Of a DNA stretch of 64,000 nt, positions 10,781 through 19,605 are shown piece by piece. Position 1 is the first letter of the stretch; the number at the start of each line of letters is the position of its first letter. The stretch is from Pseudomonas sp. DTU12.3 (GTDB lineage Bacteria > Pseudomonadota > Gammaproteobacteria > Pseudomonadales > Pseudomonadaceae), in assembly GCF_004124275.1 (NCBI RefSeq), contig NZ_CP027218.1, forward strand, positions 918,001-982,000, read 5' to 3'. The position numbers and the translations under genes are program-made. Under the pieces are notes generated by a model that saw only the letters and a list, made by a program, of their open reading frames with translations, was not told where the DNA came from and did no database searches.

Positions 10781-10797
10781 AGCAAGGGCTGTGCCTA
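10781..10797 (-). promoter_or_regulatory. Sigma-54 promoter of urtA
   Basis: Read on the minus strand, the element is AGGCACagcccTTGCT. The GG of -24 and the GC of -12 are exactly 10 bases apart, and the blocks GGCAC and TTGC match the sigma-54 consensus TGGCAC-N5-TTGC. Transcription would start near 10770, giving a leader of about 55 bases before urtA. Several GCAC/GTGC half-sites in 10850-10900 could be binding sites for the activator NtrC, but none has the standard spacing. Confidence 0.65.
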
Positions 10798-11019
10798 AGG
10801 CGGGTGAGGCCCGGTCTGAAGCGTTGGCGGGTGGCCGGCGTAACGCTTCCTGCACCAGTGCCGGGCACTCTGAGCGGTCGCGGGCACGCCGTTGCACTTG
10901 TATGGGGCTGGCGAGGGCAGGGATCGCAAAAACGATAACTATGTACCGCCACTGAGGCTCGCGGCACGGGCAGGCTACGGGGTCGATGTACCTCGAGAAC
11001 TGAAACAGGGATGATTTCA

Positions 11020-14000
11020 ATGACAGCAGTTTTTCCGCACGATCGGGCGGTTACCGGTCCGGCCTTGAGTGGCGCGTTCATGTCGGCGGATGACGCCGCT
11101 CGCTACGCCCACGAACGCGTTGGCACACGTCGGGATCGCGGCTACGGCAGTTGTATTTTCAAGCGCGACGATGGCCGCTTTGTAGTGAGCGAGCCGGTGG
11201 CGATCACCGCAGATTCTCTGGACAACCGTCTGCTGTATCCGCAGGACGCAGAGGGCAAGACGATCTTTGCGCCGCAGCACACCTTGCACAGTTTCTTCTA
11301 TTCCCATGTGGCACTGTCGATGCTCGATGTGCAGGTTGTCGCCAACCATGGCTGGCAACGAGCCCAGGCCATCACCAGTTTGCTGATGTTCAATGCGCCG
11401 CAACTGCGATTTCTGCTCAATGAGCAAATGACAGCGTACCTTTCGGGTGCGCATGACAGCCTGATCGTTTTCAAACCGGACACGGAAAAGGCGGCGGCGC
11501 TGCTTGAGCAGCTGGGTACTGCCGAGTCACCGGGACCGCTTGGGTCAACGTCAGCCCTCCCGGGCGGTCTGGTTGCCAAGGTGGCGCAGGCGGGGGAACT
11601 GGAGGTCGTGGTCAGCAACAACAACTGGCGACCAAGGGGACGGATCACGTCGCAATCGTTCATCCTCGTTCACTCATGGGAACGAACGCGCCCCCAGCGA
11701 ACTTCTTTTGGGGCGATATTTGCGAGCGCAGATGACGCCGCGCAAGATTGTTATCTGCGCGATACCGCGTCGCACGACGATGATCAAATTTGGTTTGGTT
11801 TCATCCTCAAGCAAAAGGGCAAACAGCAATACATTGCCTCGGAACTGGTGCCGGTGGACAAGGAGCGGAATGTACTTTTTGCGCTGAGTAGCCTGTTCCC
11901 TGCTTCTGGCGTTGCGGGGGGGTATCGCTTCCCCGAGTCTTTCGCCGTGCATTCGTATTTCTACTCACGTCCACGAATCAGACACGCCAAAGGCACTTCA
12001 AAAAACTGGTTGGGGCACAACTTCATTGAGCCGCGGGATCTGTTTGTTTCGGTCTACAACGCAAAAAAACATCCGCAAGTCGAGACCGGCGCATCGATCA
12101 CGACCTACATCGCGCCCAGAGATGGAGTCCTTCTTAAATACACACCGCGCCAAGACACCCGGCTGTTCGATAACGATATGCCATTGATGGGGCTGGAGGC
12201 CATTCAGAGCAATCTGGCCTCCGGCAAAGTGTCGACTACCGACTTTGTCAGGGTCGTTGCCAACAGCGGTGAGCTGAGTGTGTTGCGCACCAGTCTGTGC
12301 TGGGATCGTAAAGGCACGGTCGACCGATATTGGTACCCGGGCCAAAACCTTCAGCGATTGGCGCTGGGCGCGGTTTTCCTGAGCGCCGATGACGCAGCGA
12401 TCGCAACACGGGACAAGATTCCTTCCGGCACCCAGCGTGCCTACGGCGGGTTGATCCTGAAACGCCCGGACGGCTTGTTCGTGGCCACCGATCCGATAGC
12501 GATCCTGGAGGAAGACTTCGAAGTCGATTTCATCTTTCCAGACGCCAGTGTCAGTCAGGGAGCGTTTCCGGCGGGCTGTACTGTCGTCGGCCGGTATCGC
12601 TCCAGGGTTGCCCGTGAGTTGCCCATCCTGCTGAGCGAGGTCGATAAACAGGTATACCGGAACATGCTTTCGGTGGACGTGGTTTGCAGCGCTTTCCTGT
12701 GGGACACCCCGCGTCTGGAGGAGTATCTGTTCTGTCCTGATGGCGCAATCATCCGTTTCCTGGCAAATACCGGGCTTAAATTTCTGACGGGAATGTTCAA
12801 GAAACTGGGCATGGATATGCTCACGGGCATGCGGCCCTCGCGCATCAAGCAGAAAATTCACGATGGCTGGTTGCTGCCTCGAGACTGGGTAAAAGACCTG
12901 GTGAAGAATGGCAAATTGGCTGTGGTCGTCGGCAGCAAGCTGTGGGGCAATCCGGGAGCGCTCACTGCATTCGTCCCGATGCGGCAAGCTTCTGTCGATT
13001 CACCAACCCTCAGTGATCCTGCCTGCAGTCCGCTGTTCACCCAAGCGTCGGGCGCTGCGCGTTTCGTTCATGAACAACCTGGGCGAACCGGGGAGTTACA
13101 CTTTGGCGCCCTCCTGACCAACGCCCGCAGCGGTCAGTACGTGGCGAGCCTCCCGCAAGAGGTGAGAGCGGACAAACTGACGATTGACGAAATCTTTCCA
13201 CAGGGCTCACTGCCTGACCGTCACACGCTTCATGGCTTGTATCTGCGCGCCCCCGATCAACCCGCAGGCCTGACGGACGAAGATTATCGACATTTTTTTT
13301 CACCACTGGACGTGAGCCTGGCGCATACAGCCGTCTATTCACCTCAGGGGTATAAGCCGATCTATTTTTCCTGTTCAGATGGCGCGTTGCTGCGCTATGA
13401 GATGTCGCCTTTCGATGCGGATGCACCGCTGGACAAGTTTGGTCAGATCCAGTTGCGTCCAAACCGCTTCGGATCTACTGAGAGGGCTGAGTATTTCTGG
13501 CAAAAAATTACCCGGGCAACCTTCTCGCTGGCGAGCTACATCCGCCAGTTGGCCCATGTCGGCAAACTTGAAGTTCTCATCCCGAGCGCCTTCTGGTCGC
13601 GTGTTGGCGAGGTCGGGGCAGACTGGGCACCGAGGATGAAAGACCTCACACCCGAAGAACATTGGGCCAAAAAGCCTGAGCTTTCTTTGGGGCCGATTTT
13701 TCACCATGCCGACGATGCCGCCCGTTATGCGCAGTTTCGGGCCGGCAGCGCCTATGCACAGAAAACGGTGTATGAAAGTGCGATTCTGGCCAAGTCCACA
13801 GCCAACACTTATGTCGCGCTGGAGCCGCTGGCGGAAAACGAATCTCTGGAAGCGCTGGATCGCATCTTCCGCACCTTGAAGGCTGCGACCTCCAGAAGCA
13901 GAGCGCCGCAATTTCCCGATGGCTATGAATTGATCGCCAGTCACCAGCTGTATTTCTCCGGGTACATTCCAATGGCCGCCGACCCGGAAAAGGTCTACGC

Positions 14001-14358
14001 CAATTACGCCTCGCCGGAGATGGTGTTTGCCCATACGTTTGCGTTGAAGTCCAAAGGATTCGAAATCAACGCACACTATTACTCGACCCCGCACGGCGCG
14101 TTGATCAAATACGCTCCCCTCTATTGCGAAGCGGAGCGCCGTTTGCTGTCGACCCGCCCCGTGGAGCTTGTCAACGGCCAGTGGGAGACGCGCCTTTCGC
14201 CGGGTGCATTTATCTCCCAATTGGCCGGTATTGCTGAACTGCGGGTGCTGAAAGCAGCGTACTACTGGAACCAGGAGGGACGAGTCGGCACCCAATGGCG
14301 ATCGTCGCGTCAGCAGGCACCGGCACAAACCCATAGACCGGTCCGGGACGAGCTGTAA
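11020..14358 (+). CDS. Five-repeat protein of unknown function (DUF4329-like units)
   Basis: A 1112-residue protein with no signal peptide or membrane segment. It consists of five repeats of about 220 residues starting near residues 13, 227, 446, 665 and 887. Each opens with a motif like F.SADDAA.Y...R, continues with GGLILKRPDGLFVATDP-type hairpins (variants YGSCIFKRDDGRFVVSEP, FGFILKQKGKQQYIASEL, FGALLTNARSGQYVASLP), has a central HSYFYSH-like element, and closes with a GELEVLxxxxxW...G.V unit. The opening block resembles DUF4329, a domain I associate with Rhs-type proteins and toxins, but I could not confirm this. The start at 11020 has aggg 9 bases upstream; the ATG at 11011 has no spaced Shine-Dalgarno sequence. 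It is monocistronic, divergent from urtA. No function can be assigned. Confidence 0.8.
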   Translation: MTAVFPHDRAVTGPALSGAFMSADDAARYAHERVGTRRDRGYGSCIFKRDDGRFVVSEPVAITADSLDNRLLYPQDAEGKTIFAPQHTLHSFFYSHVALSMLDVQVVANHGWQRAQAITSLLMFNAPQLRFLLNEQMTAYLSGAHDSLIVFKPDTEKAAALLEQLGTAESPGPLGSTSALPGGLVAKVAQAGELEVVVSNNNWRPRGRITSQSFILVHSWERTRPQRTSFGAIFASADDAAQDCYLRDTASHDDDQIWFGFILKQKGKQQYIASELVPVDKERNVLFALSSLFPASGVAGGYRFPESFAVHSYFYSRPRIRHAKGTSKNWLGHNFIEPRDLFVSVYNAKKHPQVETGASITTYIAPRDGVLLKYTPRQDTRLFDNDMPLMGLEAIQSNLASGKVSTTDFVRVVANSGELSVLRTSLCWDRKGTVDRYWYPGQNLQRLALGAVFLSADDAAIATRDKIPSGTQRAYGGLILKRPDGLFVATDPIAILEEDFEVDFIFPDASVSQGAFPAGCTVVGRYRSRVARELPILLSEVDKQVYRNMLSVDVVCSAFLWDTPRLEEYLFCPDGAIIRFLANTGLKFLTGMFKKLGMDMLTGMRPSRIKQKIHDGWLLPRDWVKDLVKNGKLAVVVGSKLWGNPGALTAFVPMRQASVDSPTLSDPACSPLFTQASGAARFVHEQPGRTGELHFGALLTNARSGQYVASLPQEVRADKLTIDEIFPQGSLPDRHTLHGLYLRAPDQPAGLTDEDYRHFFSPLDVSLAHTAVYSPQGYKPIYFSCSDGALLRYEMSPFDADAPLDKFGQIQLRPNRFGSTERAEYFWQKITRATFSLASYIRQLAHVGKLEVLIPSAFWSRVGEVGADWAPRMKDLTPEEHWAKKPELSLGPIFHHADDAARYAQFRAGSAYAQKTVYESAILAKSTANTYVALEPLAENESLEALDRIFRTLKAATSRSRAPQFPDGYELIASHQLYFSGYIPMAADPEKVYANYASPEMVFAHTFALKSKGFEINAHYYSTPHGALIKYAPLYCEAERRLLSTRPVELVNGQWETRLSPGAFISQLAGIAELRVLKAAYYWNQEGRVGTQWRSSRQQAPAQTHRPVRDEL

Positions 14359-14366
14359 CACCATCA

Positions 14367-14403
14367 GCGCGGAAGTCTGTCAGGATCGGGCAAACTTCCG
14401 CGC
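14367..14403. terminator. Terminator-like hairpin between convergent genes
   Basis: Perfect 10-base arms gcgcggaagt (14367-14376) and acttccgcgc (14394-14403) are separated by 17 bases. It lies just after the stop of the five-repeat gene and 37 bases before the PepSY gene stop on the other strand, so it may serve both. There is no clear U-tract. Confidence 0.5.
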
Positions 14404-14439
14404 CACATGAACGTTCAAAAAACGCGCCTTCCGGCAGCG

Positions 14440-15807
14440 TCAGGCGGCCGTCTTTTCTGCAAAATATTGCGACAGCAACAGCCGATCCAGCAGCCAGACC
14501 ACCAGCAGCGAAGCCCCCACCAGCGGGAAAATCACCGCCAGCGCGAGCATGATCACCACGCCGGTTTTCCACTTCGGCAGATCATGGCGCAGCGGCGGCA
14601 CGCCGAACTTGCCCTGTGGTCGGCGCTTCCACCAGATCACCACGCCGCTGACAGCACTGAGCAGAATCATCAGGCAGATCAGCAGCACGACGATCTGGTT
14701 GAAGGTGCCGAACATCTTGCCTTCGTGGAGCATCACGCCAATTTCCGTAGCGCGAGCAACGACACCGTACTGCTCGAAACGCACATCGGCGAGGACCTTG
14801 CCGGTGTACTGATCGACGTGCAGGGTCGCATCGTTGCGCGGGTCATCGGCGAACACGGCGATGGTGAACACACCGGTGGCGGTGGTCGGCAGGGTGATGC
14901 TGTAGCCGGGTTCGACCTTGCGCCCCGTAGCGATGTTCTGCACGTTTTGCAGGCTGATGATTGGTGCTGCCGGGCCTGCATTGGCGCCGCCGTGGGCCAT
15001 GTGCTCGGCGTGATCGCCGGACATCGGCATCGGCGTGTTTTCCATCGCCCATGGCACGGTCTGGCGGGTGGCGCTGTTAAGGGTTCGCGCTTCGACGTCA
15101 GAGGTCGGTACGTTGTCCCACATCGCCGCCGGGAAGACGTTCCACACTTGCGCGTATTGCTTGCCCCAGAAACCGGTCCAGGTCATGCCGCTGAGCAACA
15201 TCACCAGCAGCAATGTCGCGCCCCAGAACCCGGTGACTGCGTGCAGATCCCGCCACAGCACGCGGCCACGACTGTTCAGCCGCGGCCACAGAATGCCGGC
15301 GGCCTGGCCGCGCGGCCACCACAGGAACAGCCCGGACACCACCAGCACCACGCCCCAGCCGGCGGCCATTTCGATCAGACGGTCACCGACAGTGCCGATC
15401 ATCAGTTCGCCGTGGATGGCGCGGGCGATGGCTTGCAGGTTCTGCTTGGCATCCTGCTCGCCGAGGATGTCGCCGTGGTACGGATCGACAAATACGTTGA
15501 GTTCGTGGCCGGCGTTTTTCACCACGAATTGCGCGCTGCGTTCCGCATTGACCGGCGGCAGGTATTGCGTGACCTGACCTTGTGGATAAGCGCTTTTTAC
15601 CCGTTGCAGCAAGTCATCGGCCGAGACGGTGTGATGACCGGCGGGGACGTTGAGCAGGCTGCTGTACATCAGTGAATCGAGCTGCGGTTTGAACAGGTAA
15701 ATGATGCCGGTCAGGGCCAGCATCACCATGAAGGGGGCGACGAATAGACCGGCGTAAAAATGCCAACGCCAGGCCAGGTTGTAGAAATTCGGTTTGGGCT
15801 GATTCAT
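14440..15807 (-). CDS. PepSY-domain inner-membrane protein
   Basis: A 455-residue PepSY-associated TM protein. It begins with the family's first membrane segment, WRWHFYAGLFVAPFMVMLAL, followed by TGIIYLFKPQLD. PepSY segments with YHGDILGEQD and YTGKVLADV lie in the periplasmic parts, with further TM helices at WGVVLVVSGLFLWWPRG, ATLLLVMLLSGMTW and in the C-terminal third. A His/Met-rich loop (NTPMPMSGDHAEHMAHGG) suggests copper contact. Such proteins often accompany TonB-dependent receptors and may act in metal reduction or uptake; this is inference. ATG 15807 was preferred to GTG 15810 because ggag lies 8 bases upstream. It is the last gene of the copper set. Confidence 0.85.
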   Translation of the reverse strand: MNQPKPNFYNLAWRWHFYAGLFVAPFMVMLALTGIIYLFKPQLDSLMYSSLLNVPAGHHTVSADDLLQRVKSAYPQGQVTQYLPPVNAERSAQFVVKNAGHELNVFVDPYHGDILGEQDAKQNLQAIARAIHGELMIGTVGDRLIEMAAGWGVVLVVSGLFLWWPRGQAAGILWPRLNSRGRVLWRDLHAVTGFWGATLLLVMLLSGMTWTGFWGKQYAQVWNVFPAAMWDNVPTSDVEARTLNSATRQTVPWAMENTPMPMSGDHAEHMAHGGANAGPAAPIISLQNVQNIATGRKVEPGYSITLPTTATGVFTIAVFADDPRNDATLHVDQYTGKVLADVRFEQYGVVARATEIGVMLHEGKMFGTFNQIVVLLICLMILLSAVSGVVIWWKRRPQGKFGVPPLRHDLPKWKTGVVIMLALAVIFPLVGASLLVVWLLDRLLLSQYFAEKTAA

Positions 15808-15837
15808 CACGTGTGCTCCGCTGGGCGAATTTTTTTA

Positions 15838-15903
15838 GATCAAGAGATCGCAGCCTTCGGCAGCTCCTACAGGGGTACATGCGGGCTGCGATCTTTTGAC
15901 TTT
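15838..15903. repeat. Partial REP element
   Basis: One arm of the ctgtaggagc REP class (agatcgcagccttcggcagc...) is followed by a short inverted copy, gggctgcgatcttttgac. It fills the gap between the OprC and PepSY genes. Confidence 0.65.
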
Positions 15904-15908
15904 TTTTG

Positions 15909-18029
15909 TTAGAAACTCATGTCTACCTTGGTCCAGAGCGTGCGCCCCGGTTCATTGATCGCTTGCGGGTCGTTGGCCGGGTAGCCGAATCCGGCGTTGC
16001 CCGCCAGGTTCAGGTGTTCGGCGTAAGCCTTGCCGAACAGGTTGTCGACGCCGCTGCTGACCTTCCAGTTCTTGTTGATCCGATAGGCACCGTTGAGGGA
16101 GAACACGCCGAAGCCCGAACTCTTGTCGTAATCCTTGCCGACCACGTTGCCCTTGTTCTGGTCAATACGGTTTTGCGCGGCAACCACCCTCCACAGTGCG
16201 CCGGCGCTCCAGTTGTCTTCGCTGTAGGTCAGGCCGAAACGCGCATCCAGCGGCGGCATCTGCGGCAGAGCCGAACCGTCGCTGCTGTTCTTGCCCCAGG
16301 CGTAGGCCAGGGTCGCGTCGGCTTTCCAGTTGTCGGTGAGTCTGTATGCGGCACCGAGTTCACCGCCCATGATTCGCGCGTCGATGTTCTCCGCGCGCGA
16401 GGTGCTCATGCCCATCATTGCGGGCGTGTAGTCGAAGAGGATGTAATCGCGCACCACACCGATGTAACCCGAGGCCCAGGCTTCGAGGTCGGCGTTCTTG
16501 TAGTTCACGCCGAAATCGAACTGGGTAGTCTTTTCCGGTTTGATCGAATCGAACGCATTGACCGATCCGGCCGGGCCGGACTTGGGCGAAAACAATTCCC
16601 AGTAATCGGGGAAGCGCTGCGCGTGACCCAAACCTGCATAGAGCGTGGTCGGGCTGTCGGCGAGGTCATGCTCGTAGCGGATGAAGCCGCTCGGCAGAGT
16701 GTCGGCGCGGGTGTCGTCGGCGGTCGGGTTGGGGCGGGACATCATTCCCGAGCCGGTGGTTTGCCGGTAATCCTTGGCTGAAGCGCGGTCGACGCGGGCA
16801 CCAGTGATCAGCCGGTCACGGTCGGCGGCATACCAGGTCATTTCGCTGAACACGCCGTAGTTATGGAAATCGGCGTCCTTGTTGTACGGCTGATCCTTGT
16901 AGGTGTCGATGCCCATGCCGCTGCGTTGACGGTGTTCGTTGGTCTGCGCGTCGAGGCCGGTGATCAGTTGGATATCGGCCCAACGCCAGGTCGCTTTGAT
17001 CCGCGCGCCGAGGGTGCGGCGGTCGACGTTGGAGGCCATGGGGCCGGCCATCATGCCGGTGCCCGATGGCGTGCGCAGGGTGTAGTTGTCCATCACGTGG
17101 TCGGCGTAGTTGTAGTAGACCTGCGCTTCGAGTTTTTCCAGCACGTCAGTGATGTTGGATTTTTCGAAACGCAGGCCGAGGCTTTCACGCAGGAATTGCG
17201 AGCCGTCCATACCGCGCCCAGCGTAGCGTGCTTCGCCGTCGCCCTTGCCTGCGGTGAGTTCGATCAGGGTGTCGGCATCCGGCGTCCAGCCGACGGCGAC
17301 GTCGCCGTTCCACTTGTCGTAGCGTGAGGCAACGATGTCGTTGTTGCCGTCGCGGTAATCGTCGGAATGCGCGGTGTTGCCGATCACGCGCACGTAACCC
17401 AACGGGCCACCGGCAGCAGCATCGACGACTTTGTCGAAGCGTCCGTGAGAACCAGCCAGTACGCTGGCGTTCACTCGAGTACCGAGTTCGCCGAAGCTTT
17501 CCGGCTCGCGATCGAACAGCACCGTGCCAGCTGATGCGCCCGGGCCGTAAAGCACGGTTTGCGGGCCTTTGATCACCGTGAGTTTGTCGTAGGTTTCCGG
17601 CGAGATGTACGAGGTCGGTGCGTCCATGCGGCCGGGGCAGGCACCGAGCATCATGCTGCCGTTGGTAAGGATGTTCAGACGTGAGCCGAACATGCCGCGC
17701 AGTACCGGATCGCCGTTGGTGCCGCCATTGCGCACCAGCGCAAAGCCCGGAATGGTCTTCAGATAATCACCGCCGTCACTGGCCGGCACCGGTTGGCGTG
17801 GGTCCTTGGGATTGGTGACGATGGTCAGCGGCGAGCTCGGCGCAATCGCGGTGATCACCGTCGGACTGAGTTCATCATTGTGGCCGGCGTGATCATCGGC
17901 CAGCACCAGCGGGGACAGCAGGACGCCGCAAAGGACGGCGGTAGCGTGCCTGAAACGAATCCGCGATTCGTTCAAAGCGAAGGATGCCGGGGCACAGCCC
18001 GAGCGTGGAACAGCAGAAAACCTGGACAT
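15909..18029 (-). CDS. oprC: OprC-type TonB-dependent copper receptor
   Basis: Outer-membrane receptor, 706 residues, for energised copper import. A signal region (ATAVLCGVLLSPLVLA) is followed by a plug domain with VIKGPQTVLYGPGASAGTV and a beta-barrel ending in a C-terminal aromatic (VDMSF). Two metal-binding motifs of OprC are present: CPGRM (CxxxM, about residues 131-135) and HVM (HxM, about 311-313). They are 180 residues apart, the same separation as I recall for P. aeruginosa OprC Cys143 and His323. Met-rich loops (GTGMMAGPMASN, PAMMGMSTS) add further potential copper ligands. Start 18029 was chosen because ggaaat is upstream; longer frames begin at 18089. Its operon partners are DUF2946 proteins, a PCu(A)C chaperone and a PepSY protein. 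Confidence 0.92.
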   Translation of the reverse strand: MSRFSAVPRSGCAPASFALNESRIRFRHATAVLCGVLLSPLVLADDHAGHNDELSPTVITAIAPSSPLTIVTNPKDPRQPVPASDGGDYLKTIPGFALVRNGGTNGDPVLRGMFGSRLNILTNGSMMLGACPGRMDAPTSYISPETYDKLTVIKGPQTVLYGPGASAGTVLFDREPESFGELGTRVNASVLAGSHGRFDKVVDAAAGGPLGYVRVIGNTAHSDDYRDGNNDIVASRYDKWNGDVAVGWTPDADTLIELTAGKGDGEARYAGRGMDGSQFLRESLGLRFEKSNITDVLEKLEAQVYYNYADHVMDNYTLRTPSGTGMMAGPMASNVDRRTLGARIKATWRWADIQLITGLDAQTNEHRQRSGMGIDTYKDQPYNKDADFHNYGVFSEMTWYAADRDRLITGARVDRASAKDYRQTTGSGMMSRPNPTADDTRADTLPSGFIRYEHDLADSPTTLYAGLGHAQRFPDYWELFSPKSGPAGSVNAFDSIKPEKTTQFDFGVNYKNADLEAWASGYIGVVRDYILFDYTPAMMGMSTSRAENIDARIMGGELGAAYRLTDNWKADATLAYAWGKNSSDGSALPQMPPLDARFGLTYSEDNWSAGALWRVVAAQNRIDQNKGNVVGKDYDKSSGFGVFSLNGAYRINKNWKVSSGVDNLFGKAYAEHLNLAGNAGFGYPANDPQAINEPGRTLWTKVDMSF

Positions 18030-18113
18030 GACAATTTCCATCAAACAGTCGTAAACGACACGGCCGGCAGCCTGAAGCTGTCTTCTCAACCGTGTGCAAT
18101 CAAAGATGCGTGT

Positions 18114-18560
18114 TTACGTTGCGATGGGTGGGGCGCGGGTGCGGGCGCCGGGGAAGAAGGTCCGCCGGGCGTGGCCCAGGCGCGGCGAGGGTGGGGTGAA
18201 GGTGTTGACGTGGGTGATGCTGAATGTGGCGAAGTCGCCACCACCGGTCAGCGCCGGGCAGTTGAACAGCAGGCTGCAATAGCCGCACTTTTCCCATAGC
18301 ACGTGGTGCGAAGACTGCGGCGGACAGTGTTCGGCGCTCGGTTTCGCGTCATGCCCGGAATGATCCATGCCCGGCATGTCCATCGACATGTCCATGCTCA
18401 TCGGCATCGATGTCGAGGCGTGTTGATCCATCGGCATCGACTGAGAAATCAGCGGGCCGATGAAGATCATCAACATGGCGAACAGGGCGATCCAGCTGCC
18501 GCGGGTCAGGTGTTGAGTCTGACGGCGTTGCACGGATGGCCTGGCGCTCAGCGGGCGCAT
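18114..18560 (-). CDS. DUF2946 family protein, Met/His-rich
   Basis: A 148-residue protein with an N-terminal membrane segment (SWIALFAMLMIFIGPLISQS), then a dense run of Met, His and Asp (PMSMDMSMDMPGMDHSGHD) and a Cys pair in WEKCGYCSLLFNCP. These fit the DUF2946 family, found beside copper receptors and PCu(A)C chaperones in Pseudomonas. The likely role is periplasmic copper binding, but the biochemical function is not established. It lies between oprC and the PCu(A)C gene with short gaps, on the same strand. Confidence 0.8.
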   Translation of the reverse strand: MRPLSARPSVQRRQTQHLTRGSWIALFAMLMIFIGPLISQSMPMDQHASTSMPMSMDMSMDMPGMDHSGHDAKPSAEHCPPQSSHHVLWEKCGYCSLLFNCPALTGGGDFATFSITHVNTFTPPSPRLGHARRTFFPGARTRAPPIAT

Positions 18561-18581
18561 GGGCGGATTCTGCCGGAAGGC

Positions 18582-19061
18582 TTACTGAGCGTGCGCGTGG
18601 GCCTGCGTGGTTTCCGGCGGTTTCTTCTGCACCGCGACTTCGACGGTGACGTCACCGGCCTTCTCGAAATGCATCGTCAGCGGGAAGCGTTTGCCGTCGC
18701 TGAGCAGGCTGCGATCGGTCGGGTTGAGCAGCATCACGTGATAGGCCATCGGCGCAAACGTCACGTTGCCGCCGGCCGGGATTTCCACGCTCGGCACTTG
18801 CTGCATCTTCATCAGATCGCCCTGCATCACGTGTTCGTGCAATTGCGCTTCGGGGGCAATCGGCGAGTCGACGCTGAGCAGGCGGTCGGCGGTTTGGCCG
18901 GCGTTGTGAATGACGAAATAGGCGGCGACGGTTGGCGCATTCGGCGGCAATTCTTGCGACCACGGGTGGGCGATCTCAAGTTCGCCCGCCTTGTATTCGT
19001 GGGCATGGGCAAAGCACGCCGGCAACAGCAGCGCAGCGACGACGATGAGTTTGTTCAACAT
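18582..19061 (-). CDS. Periplasmic copper chaperone, PCu(A)C family
   Basis: A 159-residue secreted protein with a signal peptide (MLNKLIVVAALLLPACFAHA). It carries the PCu(A)C copper(I) site: HEHVMQGDLMKMQ provides the first His and Met ligands, and MAYHVMLL supplies the H-x-M pair about 20 residues later. The His-rich tail (TTQAHAHAQ) is a common extension. Family members deliver copper(I) to cytochrome oxidase assembly or buffer it in the periplasm. Its context in a copper-uptake operon supports handing over copper imported by the OprC-type receptor (inference). Confidence 0.9.
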   Translation of the reverse strand: MLNKLIVVAALLLPACFAHAHEYKAGELEIAHPWSQELPPNAPTVAAYFVIHNAGQTADRLLSVDSPIAPEAQLHEHVMQGDLMKMQQVPSVEIPAGGNVTFAPMAYHVMLLNPTDRSLLSDGKRFPLTMHFEKAGDVTVEVAVQKKPPETTQAHAHAQ

Positions 19062-19109
19062 GGCAGTTCTCCAGAACGATTTGAAACGCAGGTCAATTGC
19101 GCGAACAAA

Positions 19110-19508
19110 TCAAACCAGAGGCGAGGCGCGGGGATTGAGGCTTGGCCATTGCTGGCGCGGAGTGGGTGTTTGCAACGAGGCGGGCGCGACGCTGCGATTG
19201 CTTTCGTAGCGGGCGAAATACAACTGCGGCGAATGCCCCGGCAGCGCCACCAATGGTGCCGAGCCCGAGCAGCACCAGCAATGCTGCATGTTCGAATGCG
19301 TGTCGTTGTTCGGGGCTTTTTGCTCGGTGGCGCCTATGTTGATCGCCACCATCTTCGTCCCGCTGCCGGTGCAGAAACTGCTCCAGAGCAATTGTTCGGC
19401 CGGTGAATTGGCCGCCTGCGCCATCGCCCCGGTCATCGGCATGGCGAGCATGTTGAACAGCACTGCAAAGCAGGCGATCCAGGCAAATGCTAACCGATGT
19501 CGGTTCAT
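19110..19508 (-). CDS. DUF2946 family protein
   Basis: A 132-residue protein with an N-terminal signal or membrane segment (AFAWIACFAVLFNMLAMPM) and a Cys-rich motif HCWCCSG after a His/Met stretch (THSNMQ). It is related in layout to the 148-residue protein two genes downstream and, like it, probably belongs to DUF2946. It is the first gene of the minus-strand copper set, 49 bases before the PCu(A)C gene, so the operon promoter probably lies in 19509-19605. Function beyond likely copper association is unknown. Confidence 0.75.
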   Translation of the reverse strand: MNRHRLAFAWIACFAVLFNMLAMPMTGAMAQAANSPAEQLLWSSFCTGSGTKMVAINIGATEQKAPNNDTHSNMQHCWCCSGSAPLVALPGHSPQLYFARYESNRSVAPASLQTPTPRQQWPSLNPRASPLV

Positions 19509-19530
19509 GGGACAGATCCATTGGGTGGGC

Positions 19531-19560
19531 GATCAGGCGCGGCTATTTAGCCTGATCAGG
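19531..19560. promoter_or_regulatory. Inverted repeat upstream of the copper operon
   Basis: GATCAGGC (19531-19538) and GCCTGATC (19550-19557) form an inverted repeat with an 11-base AT-containing spacer, and 19551-19560 is itself the palindrome cctgatcagg. It lies 23 bases upstream of the first copper gene. It could be an operator or the end of the preceding transcript; no known copper-regulator box was recognised. Confidence 0.35.
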
Positions 19561-19605
19561 GCCGATAAGTAAAAAAGCGTCGTGCGGTTTGGTGTCGCAG
19601 CGCGT

